This document shows positions 51,790-59,841 of a stretch of 64,000 bases of DNA, in pieces. Below the pieces are notes generated by a model, which saw only the letters and a program-made list of their open reading frames with translations, was not told the origin of the DNA and did not search any database. Position numbers and translations under genes: made by a program. The stretch's first letter is position 1, and each line of letters begins with the position of its first letter. Origin of the DNA: Myxococcales bacterium (GTDB taxonomy: Bacteria; Myxococcota_A; Polyangia; Nannocystales; Nannocystaceae); assembly GCA_020633295.1 (NCBI GenBank), contig JACKDW010000005.1:372001-436000 (forward strand), written 5' to 3'.

Positions 51790-53223
51790 TCAGCCCAGCG
51801 GGTCCGCCACGAGCCGCAGCAGGCTCCCGGTCATGTCCGAGTAGGTGTAGGGGTGGTTGAGCCCCTCGACCGTGAACTCGATGGCGAGCGTGTCCGGGTC
51901 GATCTTGTAGGCCTTGCTCGCGCCGCGATCGACCACCCACACGTAGTCGTCGATGTCGATGCTGACGCCCACCGGGTCGCTGCAGCCGGGCAGCGGGATG
52001 TTGTCGTCGATCAGCGCCTCGTTCTCGGCGTCGACGAGGATCAGGCGGCACGGGCTGTTGCCGATCACCCACGCGCGGTTGTGGTGATCGATCATCATGC
52101 CGCGGTGCTTGCCCTGACCGCCGCCCGCCGACACGAACTGCATCGTCTGCGTGTCGAAGCGGTAGATCTGATCGCCGGCGCCGGCGTTGTAGGTCGCAAA
52201 CCACGGGTCACCGTTCGCGTCGATGCTCATGCCGTAGGGCACGTCGGGCGTCGCGAACAGCTGGTGCGACAGCGTCTCGCTGTTGATGTAGACGAGCTGG
52301 GAGCCGCGGATGACGAACCAGAAGTCGCCCTCGCGGTTGACCGCGCCGCCGTACGGGCGCCCGCTCGTGCCGGGGATCGACACCTTGTCGAGGACCTCGC
52401 CGGTCTGGCCGTTGAAGCGCCAGGCGTCGTAGCTGTCGGCCCGGTCGAACGCGACCCACACGCGCGGGTTGGGCACCGAGTTCTCGCAGGTGATCGGATC
52501 GACGACGCCGCCCTCCCAGGCGAGCCCGCGCGGCCCGAGCTCGTAGGTCGCGGGGATCGACGCGTGCCACAGCACGCACTCGTCCTCGCCCCACGCGCGC
52601 ACGTCGTCGTAGCCGGTCGAGGTCTCGATCACGCCGTTTTGGTTCTTGTCGACGCAGCGGTGCTCAAACGACGCGATCGCGGTCACGCTCGCGACGTCGC
52701 CGCGGTTGCCCACCAGCATGTCGCCGAACTGGTTCACGGTCGTCCGCGAGGGGCTCTCGATGGTGTTCGCGGTGCGGTAGCGGCCCTCGATCACGCCGCT
52801 GCGCGTGTCGATCTTGGAGACCGTGCCGACGTCGGTGTTGGCGATCCAGATGTACGAGAGGTCCATGTCCTGACCGCCGTTGATCTCGTCGCAGTCGAGC
52901 GCGCCGCCGTCCGGGTTCGAGCCGATGTCGAACTTGATGCCGCCCGTCGAGTCATCGCCCGAGCCGCCGCTCGCGCCCTGCGTGTCGCCGCCCGCCGAGT
53001 CGCTGCCGCCCCCGCTCCCGTCGCTCGTGCCCCCGTCGCCCAGGCTCCCGCCGCCGCCGGTGCTGTCGCCGGCGGTGATGGAGATGCCGGCGCCGCTCCC
53101 GTAGCCCCCGGTCCCGCGCGAGTCGTCGCCGCCGTCGCCGCAGCCCACGAGCGCGAGCGCCGGCGTACCCATGAAGACACAAGCGAAGATACAAGTGTAG
53201 ATACAAGCCCGCGCCGACTTCAT
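51790..53223 (-). CDS. Lipoprotein with YVTN/Vgb-like beta-propeller
   Basis: 477 aa. Signal peptide ending LALVGC, then a Gly/Ser/Asp linker to about residue 95. The remaining 380 residues form repeated propeller blades (IWIANTDVGTVSKIDTRSG, VWVAFDRADSYDAWRFNGQT, PWFATYNAGAGDQIYRFDTQ, VWVVDRGASKAYKIDPDTL), like the Vgb/SMP-30/NHL group. No lyase active site is evident. Likely a surface or periplasmic binding protein. Confidence 0.85.
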   Translation of the reverse strand: MKSARACIYTCIFACVFMGTPALALVGCGDGGDDSRGTGGYGSGAGISITAGDSTGGGGSLGDGGTSDGSGGGSDSAGGDTQGASGGSGDDSTGGIKFDIGSNPDGGALDCDEINGGQDMDLSYIWIANTDVGTVSKIDTRSGVIEGRYRTANTIESPSRTTVNQFGDMLVGNRGDVASVTAIASFEHRCVDKNQNGVIETSTGYDDVRAWGEDECVLWHASIPATYELGPRGLAWEGGVVDPITCENSVPNPRVWVAFDRADSYDAWRFNGQTGEVLDKVSIPGTSGRPYGGAVNREGDFWFVIRGSQLVYINSETLSHQLFATPDVPYGMSIDANGDPWFATYNAGAGDQIYRFDTQTMQFVSAGGGQGKHRGMMIDHHNRAWVIGNSPCRLILVDAENEALIDDNIPLPGCSDPVGVSIDIDDYVWVVDRGASKAYKIDPDTLAIEFTVEGLNHPYTYSDMTGSLLRLVADPLG

Positions 53224-53499
53224 GGGTCGTGACTATCACAATCGCCTGCGCGATGGGGGACCGCCCTCGCGGTAGAACCCCTGCGTGACGTCTCAGACCT
53301 TCATGGGCAGACGCTCACGCGAGTCGACATCGCGCGATCGTGCCAGCGCGCGCGCGAGCTTTGTTGTGTTTACACGGATCGCGTCGCCGCGGCGGTGCGC
53401 AGCGCCCTGCGCAGCGGGCATTTTCGCGCGCCGCGACGCGCGAGCGCGGCGACCCGCTGAGGGGATCCCCGCGCCCGACCGCGATCGCTCTAACCTGTC
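53224..53499. other. Gap downstream of the heparinase-like pseudogene
   Basis: About 275 bp without a gene. It contains the palindrome-cored GAGGGGATCCCCGCGC at 53459-53474, also found at 63176, and the TGTCCTAAAAGACT motif at 53496. Confidence 0.4.
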
Positions 53500-53509
53500 C
53501 TAAAAGACT
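53496..53509. promoter_or_regulatory. TGTCCTAAAAGACT inverted repeat at the pseudogene stop
   Basis: Contains the stop codon of the heparinase-like frame. Near-identical on one strand to the 20327 motif. Confidence 0.35.
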
Positions 53510-55218
53510 CTATTCACGGGCGTCGCCTCGCGCGCGAACTGGACCTCGAGCCCCGCGCTCGGGACCGGCGCGAGCAGGCAGTGGCGCGGGGCGGCCTCGT
53601 TAAACCCGCGCCAGCCGGGGGCGAGCTCGCGCTCGCGTCGCAGCGGCGGGTCGCTCGTGATCGTGAACACCTGCCCGCCGGTCGTGCGCGCGCGCCAACC
53701 ACCCGGGCGCGCCGTCAGCTCGACGTCGCCGGGGAGGAAGTAGCGCGCCGTCGCGGGCGCGCCCGGGACAGCGTGATCACGACAGCGCAGCAGCCCGCGC
53801 CCGGCGTCCCACGAGAGCGCGCGGTGGTGCCACGCCGGCGCGGTCACGCCGAGCACGCTGCCGCGCAGCGCGTCCCGCGTCGGCCCGCACCTCGCCGAGC
53901 CGCGCGCGCCGCGCCGATCCGGTGGCTGGCCCATAGCTCATGTTGATCGCCCGGCCTGAGCCCGACCGTGACCGTGTTGTGGGCCCGGGTCGCGCGCGCG
54001 TAGGCGCGATCGGGGCCGCGCGCGTAGGTCCCGACGCCGGCGTCGACGAGCACGCGCTCGCGCCCCAGGCTGGCTCGAGCGCGAGCGCGTCGCCGTGAAT
54101 GTGCCCTACCTGGTGCGGCAGGCCGACGTCGCCCGCGCTCCACAGCGCCGTCCACGGGCCCCAGCGGCGGCGGAAGAAGCCGGCCGCGGGCGCGTCGCTG
54201 CGCAGGCCCGGGCGCCGCAGCCGCGCGACGCGGGCGCTCGAGAGCGCGTGCTCGAAGCTGTCCCGAGGGTCCGACGCGGCGCCGATGATCAGGTCCCCGG
54301 GGGTCACCGCCGCGCCCCGCTGGCTGTCGCCCCACAGCGCGACGTCGCCGTCGGGGTGGGTGAACGCCGGCAGCGCGTCGAGCATCGCGGCCAGCTGTCG
54401 CGCGAGCGCGTCGGTGAGCCGGGCGCGACCTCGGGCGCGCGCCGGGCCAACCACAGCGCGCCGCCGAGCTGGTGCGCGAGCAGGCAGTGATAGCTCGGCG
54501 CGCGCTCGCGGTGCACCCCGCCGGCGAGCTGCTCGTCCGCGACGGCGACGAGCGCGGGCAGCCAGCGACGGCGCAGCCGCGCCGCGAGCGGGCCGTCGAG
54601 CGCCAGCCCGGCGCTCGCCAGCGCCGCGAGGTTGGTCCACAGGTGGTTGCCGTCGAGGTGGCGCTCGAGGTTCGCCTCGAGGTGCCGCAGCTGCGCGGCC
54701 AGGGAGCGCAGCACCCGAGAACATGTCTCCTCAGACATTTTATTCGAGGCGCCCAGGCCCGCGCCGCGGATCAGCAGGTGCAGCCACTGCAGCGCGCGCA
54801 TCGACGTCAGGTACGGCTCCCAGCCGACGCCGCGCGGGTGGTCCGCGATCCAGCGCTCGACGAGCGCGAGCGGCCGCGGGTCGTCGTCGCCGGCGCGCGC
54901 GATCCAGCCGTGGTAGTGCAGCGTGTAGGTCCACAGCGCGCTGCGACCCGCGGGCGTCCACCCGCCCGCCCGCGGCTCGTGGGGCGGGCGCGCGAGCATG
55001 ACGACGCCCTCCGGCGCGAGCGCGCCGTCGGCCCGCGGCGCCGGCCAGCCGCGCGCGTGCGCGGCCACGCCGGAGAGCCCGTCGGACAGCGACGCGCGCG
55101 GGCGCCTGGCCGGGCCGCGGACGCGATGCCCGAGCTGCGCCGCGAGCTGCCGGGGCCGCAGGTGCCGGGCCGTCCGCCAGAGCAGGCCGAGGCGCGCGAG
55201 CGGACTCCCGACGCTCAC
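53500..55218 (-). pseudogene. Heparinase II/III-like polysaccharide lyase gene with three frameshifts
   Basis: A GTG at 55218 overlaps the upstream stop (GTGA) and starts VSVGSPLARLGLLWRTARHL. The reading frame then changes three times: near 54425 (LARRAPE to LTDALARQLAAML), near 54070 (HGDALALE..AWG to RERVLVDAGVGTYARG), and around 53900-53930 (QHELWASHRIG to GVTAPAWHHRALSWD). Joined, the pieces give the alpha/alpha toroid (LDGNHLWTNLAALASAGLAL) and heparinase II/III beta domain (RAHNTVTVG, FLPGDVELTARPGG) in correct order. It was probably the tailoring lyase of the adjacent polysaccharide locus. Real decay and sequence error both fit. Confidence 0.75.
54724..54737. promoter_or_regulatory. 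TGTCTCCTCAGACA inverted repeat inside the pseudogene
   Basis: A 5-bp perfect stem with a 4-base loop, preceded by GAGAACATGTCTC. One of the exact TGTC-N6-GACA motifs of the window. Confidence 0.35.
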
Positions 55219-56504
55219 GCGCCACCCGCAGCCGCGCGCGCGTTCAGCAGCCCCACGGCGTCGACCACAGACGGCCCAATGAACATGTCTGAAGGGAGGC
55301 GGCGGAACACGCGGTGCGCGACGAGGATGACGACGATGTCGGCGGCGCGCAGCGCCCGCTCGACGGGCACGAGCTCGAGCCCGGGCAGCGGCGAGCGCTC
55401 GAGGTGCGGCTCGACCACCAGGAGCTCGCAGCCGCCCTCGCGCTGCAGCTGCCGCACGACCTCGAGCGCCGGGCTCTCGCGCAGGTCGTCGATGTCGGGC
55501 TTGTAGCTGAGCCCCAGGCACGCGACCCGCGGCGCGCGAAACCGCCGCGCGAGCGCGCGCACCCGCGCGATCACGCGCGCCGGGCGAGCGTCGTTGACAC
55601 GCCGCGCCGCCTGTAAAAGCGGCGTGTGCTCGCGCGCGCGCGCGACGATGAACCAGGGATCGACGGCGACGCAGTGGCCGCCGACGCCTGGCCCCGGGCG
55701 GAGGATCTGCACGCGCGGGTGATGGTTGGCGAGCTCGATCACGGCCCAGGGATCGAGCCCGAGGTGCTCACAGACGTTGGCGAGCTCGTTGGCGAAGGCG
55801 ATGTTGACGTCGCGAAACGCGTTCTCCGACAGCTTGACCAGCTCGGCGACCTCGGCCCGCGCGCGGTGAACCTCGCCGCGCACGAAGCCCTCGTAAAACG
55901 CCGCAGCGCGCTCCGTGCAGGCCTCGGTCAGCCCCCCGACGACCCGCGGGTTCTCGACGACCTCGCGCAGGACCGCGCCCGGGAGCACGCGCTCGGGCGC
56001 GTGCGCCACGTAGAGGTCGTCCCCCGGGTGAAACCCGCCCGCGCGCAGGATCGGCGCCACGACGTCGCGCGTGGTCCCGGGCGGGATCGTCGACTCGACG
56101 ACGACGAGGTTGCCCGGGCGCAGCACCGGCACGAGCGCGCGCGCGGCCTGCTCGACGTGGCGCAGGTCCGGGCGCCGATCGTCGCCGAGCGGCGTCGGCA
56201 CGCAGATCAGGAAGGTCGACGCCGGCACCGGCGCGCCGTGGGCTCGCAGCTGCCCGGCGCTCACGGCGGCGCGCACCAGCGCGTCGAGCTCGGGCTCGAC
56301 GATGTGCACCTGCCCGGCGTTGATCGTCGCGACGACCTCGGGGCGAATGTCACAGCCAGCCACGCGCGCGCCTCGGGTGGCGAGCACGGCCGCGGTCGGC
56401 AGCCCGACGTAGCCGAGCCCGATGACGCAGACATCCGGGCCTGACCCTTGGGACTCTCCGGTCTCGGGCGGCTGGGTGGAATTCGTCACGTTCGCGGCGC
56501 TCAC
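55215..56504 (-). CDS. wecC: UDP-N-acetyl-D-mannosamine dehydrogenase
   Basis: 429 aa from GTG 56504 (GTG 56489 also possible). The NAD site VIGLGYVGLPTAAVLA is N-terminal. Next come TPLGDDRRPDLRHV, STIPPGTTRDVV, the catalytic Lys region ELVKLSENAFRDVNIAFANE, and the WecC-type GPGVGGHCVAVDPWF with its catalytic Cys. The C-terminal UDP-binding domain has LGLSYKPDIDDLRESPA. It oxidises UDP-ManNAc to UDP-ManNAcA, the next step after the divergent epimerase. Coupled to the heparinase-like gene. Confidence 0.92.
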   Translation of the reverse strand: MSAANVTNSTQPPETGESQGSGPDVCVIGLGYVGLPTAAVLATRGARVAGCDIRPEVVATINAGQVHIVEPELDALVRAAVSAGQLRAHGAPVPASTFLICVPTPLGDDRRPDLRHVEQAARALVPVLRPGNLVVVESTIPPGTTRDVVAPILRAGGFHPGDDLYVAHAPERVLPGAVLREVVENPRVVGGLTEACTERAAAFYEGFVRGEVHRARAEVAELVKLSENAFRDVNIAFANELANVCEHLGLDPWAVIELANHHPRVQILRPGPGVGGHCVAVDPWFIVARAREHTPLLQAARRVNDARPARVIARVRALARRFRAPRVACLGLSYKPDIDDLRESPALEVVRQLQREGGCELLVVEPHLERSPLPGLELVPVERALRAADIVVILVAHRVFRRLPSDMFIGPSVVDAVGLLNARAAAGGA

Positions 56505-56531
56505 CGCCGGCCATGCTATAGGCGAGGCGCG

Positions 56532-57710
56532 ATGGCGTCGAGTTCGCCCCGGATCCTGATCGTCTACGGGACCAGACCCGAGGCCATCAAGCTCGCGCCG
56601 GTCTACCGCGCCGCCGCGGCGCACGACGACTGGGACGTGCGCCTGTGCAGCACCGGCCAGCACCGCGAGCTGCTCGAGCCGATCGCCGCGACGCTCGGGC
56701 TGCGCCCCCACGAGCAGCTCGCCGTGATGGTCCGCGGTCAGGGGCTCAACGAGCTGTGCGCCAAGCTGCTGCGCGAGCTCGACGGCGTGCTCGCGCGCGC
56801 GCGGCCGGACTGGGTCATCGTCCAGGGTGACACGAGCACCGCGATGACGGCGGCGCTCGCCGCCTTTCACCGGGGGGTCGCGGTCGCCCACGTCGAGGCC
56901 GGCCTGCGCACGGCGGACCTCGACGCGCCCTTCCCCGAGGAGGCCAACCGCCAGATCATCGGGCGGATCGCCCGGACCCACTTCGCGCCGACGCCCGGCG
57001 CCCGCGCGGCGCTGCTCGCCGAGGGCGTCCCCGCCGGCGCCGTCCACGTCACCGGGAACACCGTCGTCGACGCCGTGCACTGGATGCGGCGGCGGCTCCC
57101 GACGGGCGGCGAGCCGCCGCGCGAGGACCCGACCGACGCCGCCGCGCTCGCCCGCTTCGCCGGCGCGCGCCGGCTCGTGCTGATCACCGGTCACCGGCGC
57201 GAGAGCTTCGACGGCGGGCTCGAGGCCGTCTGTCGCGGCGTCGCCACGCTCGCGCGCGCGCACCCGGACGTCGACTTCGTCTACCCCGTGCACCTCAACC
57301 CGCGCGTGCGCGAGTCGACCGACGCCGCCTTCACCGGGCTGGGCAACGTGCACCGCGTCGCGCCGGTGGGGTACGCTTCAGCCGTATGGTTGCTCGGCCG
57401 ATCACACCACGTGATCACCGACTCCGGCGGCTTGCAGGAGGAGGCGCCGGTGCTCGGTAAGCCGGTGCTCGTCACGCGCGTCGCGACCGAGCGCCCCGAG
57501 GGCGTCGCGCAGGGCTGCGCCGTCGTCGTCGGCTACGACGCCGCGCGCCTCGTCGAGACCGCGAGCCGGTGGCTGCGCGACCCGGTCGCCTACGACGCCG
57601 TCCGGCCGCGGCGCTGCCCCTACGGCGACGGCCTCGCCGGGCGCCGCGTCGTCGCGCGCCTGCGCGCGCGCCTCGGGCTGCCGGCGGCGCAGGTGGAGGC
57701 CTGGCCTTGA
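56532..57710 (+). CDS. wecB: UDP-N-acetylglucosamine 2-epimerase (non-hydrolysing)
   Basis: 392 aa from ATG 56532. ILIVYGTRPEAIKLAPVYR, CSTGQHRELLEP, VIVQGDTSTAMTAAL, HVEAGLRTADLDAPFPEEAN, LITGHRRESFDGGLE and ITDSGGLQEEAPVLGKPVL are all hallmark blocks. It converts UDP-GlcNAc to UDP-ManNAc, feeding the dehydrogenase. The two genes diverge with only 27 bp between starts, so their promoters must overlap coding DNA or be shared upstream. The stop overlaps the next start as TTGA. Confidence 0.95.
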   Translation: MASSSPRILIVYGTRPEAIKLAPVYRAAAAHDDWDVRLCSTGQHRELLEPIAATLGLRPHEQLAVMVRGQGLNELCAKLLRELDGVLARARPDWVIVQGDTSTAMTAALAAFHRGVAVAHVEAGLRTADLDAPFPEEANRQIIGRIARTHFAPTPGARAALLAEGVPAGAVHVTGNTVVDAVHWMRRRLPTGGEPPREDPTDAAALARFAGARRLVLITGHRRESFDGGLEAVCRGVATLARAHPDVDFVYPVHLNPRVRESTDAAFTGLGNVHRVAPVGYASAVWLLGRSHHVITDSGGLQEEAPVLGKPVLVTRVATERPEGVAQGCAVVVGYDAARLVETASRWLRDPVAYDAVRPRRCPYGDGLAGRRVVARLRARLGLPAAQVEAWP

Positions 57711-59263
57711 GGGCTGATCCGTCCGTGCTCTGGATCGCGGGCGTCGCCGCGTTGGTGCTCGTCGGCGGGCTCATGCCGCTGGCGATCCGCGTGTGGAACT
57801 CGCTCGGGCGCAAGGACGGCGAGATCAGCCTGCGCAAGGTCCACGTCGGCGAGGTCCCGCGCGTCGGCGGCTTCGTGCTGATCCTCGGCTTCGGCCTCGT
57901 GCTGATCTCGGGCCTCGCCGGGACCACCGAGCTGTCCGCGACCCAGGCGCTGTTCTCGATCTCGCCGATCACCGGCGTGCTCGTGGGCGCGCTGATGTGC
58001 GGCCTCGTCGGCCTCCTCGACGACCTCGTCGGCGTGCGCGCGCGCTACAAGCTGCTCGTGCAGCTCGCCGCCGCCGCGCTCGCGGTCGGCTTCGGCCTGC
58101 GGTGGTTCGCGCTCGAGGCGCTGCTCGCGTGGTTCGGCCTCGGCGGCTCCTTCGGCCTCGGCGTCGCGATGATCATGACCGCGCTGTTCCTGGTCGCCGG
58201 CGTCAACGCGATCAACCTCATGGACGGCCTCGACGGGCTCGCCGCGGGCATCTGCGCCATCGGCTACAGCGTCGTGGTGCTGACCGCGATCCTCCACGGC
58301 ACGGCGGCGGTCGCCGTCGGCTGGATCGCCGCCGCCGCGCTCGGCTCCGTGCTCGGCTTCCTGATCCACAACCGCCACCCCGCGCGCGTGTTCATGGGCG
58401 ACGCCGGCAGCTACTTCCTCGGCTTCCTGCTGCCCTCGCTGCTGCTGTTCCTGTACCCGGTGCGCGACCGCGTCCCGATCATCATCTTCTCGATCCCGCT
58501 GATGGTCATGGCGCTGCCGCTGTTCGACATGTCGCTCGCGATCCTGCGCCGCTACGTCCGCGGTCAGCCGATCTTCGCCGGCGACGCCGACCACATCCAT
58601 CACCGCATGCTCGCGCGCGGGGTCCCGCACGCGCGCGTCGTCTCGGTGCTGTGGCTCTCGACCGCGATGTTCTCGGCGCTCGCCTACCTCATCGTCATCG
58701 GCGTCGGCGGCTGGTGGACGCTCGGCGGCGCGATCGTGGCGATGATCGTCGCCGCGGTGCTGCTCGGGTACCACAACCTCCTGCGCAAGCTCCCCGCGTT
58801 CGCCGGCGGGGGCATGCTCGGGCTCCGCGATCGCCGGCGGCTCGTCATGGATCTCCTCGCGACCATCGACGGCCTGGCCGAAGCACAAGCTCGCGCGGGC
58901 GAGCGCGACGTCGACCGCTGGATCCGGCTCGCGCCCGACGTGCTCCCGATCCTCAAGCACCTCGGGGTCCCCGGCTTCGAAATCCGTCGCGGCGGCGCGG
59001 TGCTGACCGGCGCCGGTCAGCACGAGAACGCGTGGGCCTGGCTCAGCCTGCCGCTGCCCGGCACCGGCGGCGCGGAGCTGCGACTCTCGCTCGCGGTGCG
59101 CCTGCCCGATCTCCAGCCCGAACAGCTCATGCTGATCGAGCGCGTCGTCAGCCTGCTCGCGGGAGCGGACATCGCGGCGCGCCACGGGCAGCGCGACGCG
59201 AGCACGCCCGCCGCGACCTCGGGCGTACACGCGCTCGGCGACGCGGGCGGCTCAGGCCGCTAG
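57707..59263 (+). CDS. WecA/MraY-like polyprenyl-phosphate sugar-1-phosphate transferase with C-terminal extension
   Basis: 518 aa from TTG 57707, overlapping the wecB stop (TTGA), with GGAGG 7 bases upstream. The membrane core (about 10-345) shows VGLLDDLVGVRARYK, AINLMDGLDGLAAG, VFMGDAGSYFLGF and the HIHHRML loop of the PNPT family, which loads GlcNAc-1-P or similar onto undecaprenyl phosphate. After the last helix a soluble tail of about 150 residues follows (DLLATIDGLAEAQA, GAVLTGAGQHENAWAWL), absent from ordinary WecA. It probably starts the ManNAcA-containing glycan. Confidence 0.92.
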   Translation: MRADPSVLWIAGVAALVLVGGLMPLAIRVWNSLGRKDGEISLRKVHVGEVPRVGGFVLILGFGLVLISGLAGTTELSATQALFSISPITGVLVGALMCGLVGLLDDLVGVRARYKLLVQLAAAALAVGFGLRWFALEALLAWFGLGGSFGLGVAMIMTALFLVAGVNAINLMDGLDGLAAGICAIGYSVVVLTAILHGTAAVAVGWIAAAALGSVLGFLIHNRHPARVFMGDAGSYFLGFLLPSLLLFLYPVRDRVPIIIFSIPLMVMALPLFDMSLAILRRYVRGQPIFAGDADHIHHRMLARGVPHARVVSVLWLSTAMFSALAYLIVIGVGGWWTLGGAIVAMIVAAVLLGYHNLLRKLPAFAGGGMLGLRDRRRLVMDLLATIDGLAEAQARAGERDVDRWIRLAPDVLPILKHLGVPGFEIRRGGAVLTGAGQHENAWAWLSLPLPGTGGAELRLSLAVRLPDLQPEQLMLIERVVSLLAGADIAARHGQRDASTPAATSGVHALGDAGGSGR

Positions 59264-59276
59264 CCGCGGCGTGCGA

Positions 59277-59339
59277 ACGCGCGGACCATCTTTGCGGACG
59301 CGCGAACCATGTCCGCAGACCGCGGACCAATTTCGCGCG
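59277..59339. repeat. 21-bp degenerate tandem repeat, three copies
   Basis: Units start ACGCGCGGACCAT, ACGCGCGAACCAT and ACCGCGGACCAA, each followed by TTTGCGG/GTCCGCAG/TTTCGCG. Directly downstream of the WecA-like stop. Function unknown. Confidence 0.7.
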
Positions 59340-59481
59340 AGCGCGGCGCGAAGCCCGGTTCACGCGTCGAGAGACGACGCTTGGCTTGACGGGACCGGTG
59401 CATTAGAATGCCGACAATTGCGCTCACACCGCCGTTTGGCGAGGGTGCAGGGCAACCCGGAACACGCATGCTCGACCGCGC

Positions 59482-59517
59482 GAAGAGCTTGAGGCAGAGC
59501 TTGAGGAAGAGCTTGAA
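59482..59517. repeat. 12-bp tandem repeat, three copies
   Basis: GAAGAGCTTGAG, GCAGAGCTTGAG, GAAGAGCTTGAA. Another 12-bp-period tract, about 70 bp before the small gene at 59586, comparable to the one before the kinase at 2455. Confidence 0.8.
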
Positions 59518-59585
59518 GGCGACAGCCGGGCCACTCCATCGACACCGAAGCGAAGTCGGAGCCGTGATCGCAGGAGAGATTCGCC

Positions 59586-59783
59586 ATGCATTGGGTTGAA
59601 GTCAGGCACGAGGGCGACGGTAACCGCGGAGCGGCCTACGTCGCCGAGGTCCCCGGCGGCTGTCTCGTACGCACGGTCACGCACCTGATCCTCCACACGG
59701 GCCTGTACCTCTCGGAGGCGCTGACCTTCGTGCCGAACGTGACGCTCGAGGACTTCGACATCAAGCCCAAGGACGAGGAATAA
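59586..59783 (+). CDS. Small hypothetical protein (65 aa)
   Basis: ATG preceded by AGGAGAG at good spacing. The protein MHWVEVRHEGDGNRGAAYVA continues with a beta-rich middle (GGCLVRTVTHLILHTGLYLS) and an acidic end. Stop is TAA. Codon use and amino-acid mix are coding-like. Family not recognised. Confidence 0.65.
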   Translation: MHWVEVRHEGDGNRGAAYVAEVPGGCLVRTVTHLILHTGLYLSEALTFVPNVTLEDFDIKPKDEE

Positions 59784-59789
59784 GCGCGA

Positions 59790-59831
59790 CGTCGCCGAGC
59801 GCGGGACGCCGAGCGCGTCACGTCGGCGACG
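59790..59831. terminator. Hairpin between convergent genes
   Basis: CGTCGCCGA and TCGGCGACG form a perfect 9-bp stem around a GC-rich loop, between the stops at 59783 and 59842. A likely bidirectional terminator without T-run. Confidence 0.5.
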
Positions 59832-59841
59832 ACGCCTCCTG

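Larger units (their letters stand above)
59264..59585. other. Repeat-rich intergenic region
   Basis: About 320 bp with two repeat tracts (59277 and 59482) and no convincing gene. A 63-codon frame from ATG 59408 is not supported by family or codon pattern. Confidence 0.45.

Noticed and set aside
59408..59599. 63-codon frame upstream of the small 65-aa gene
   Set aside because: It is largely the 12-bp repeat translated and overlaps the better-supported gene.
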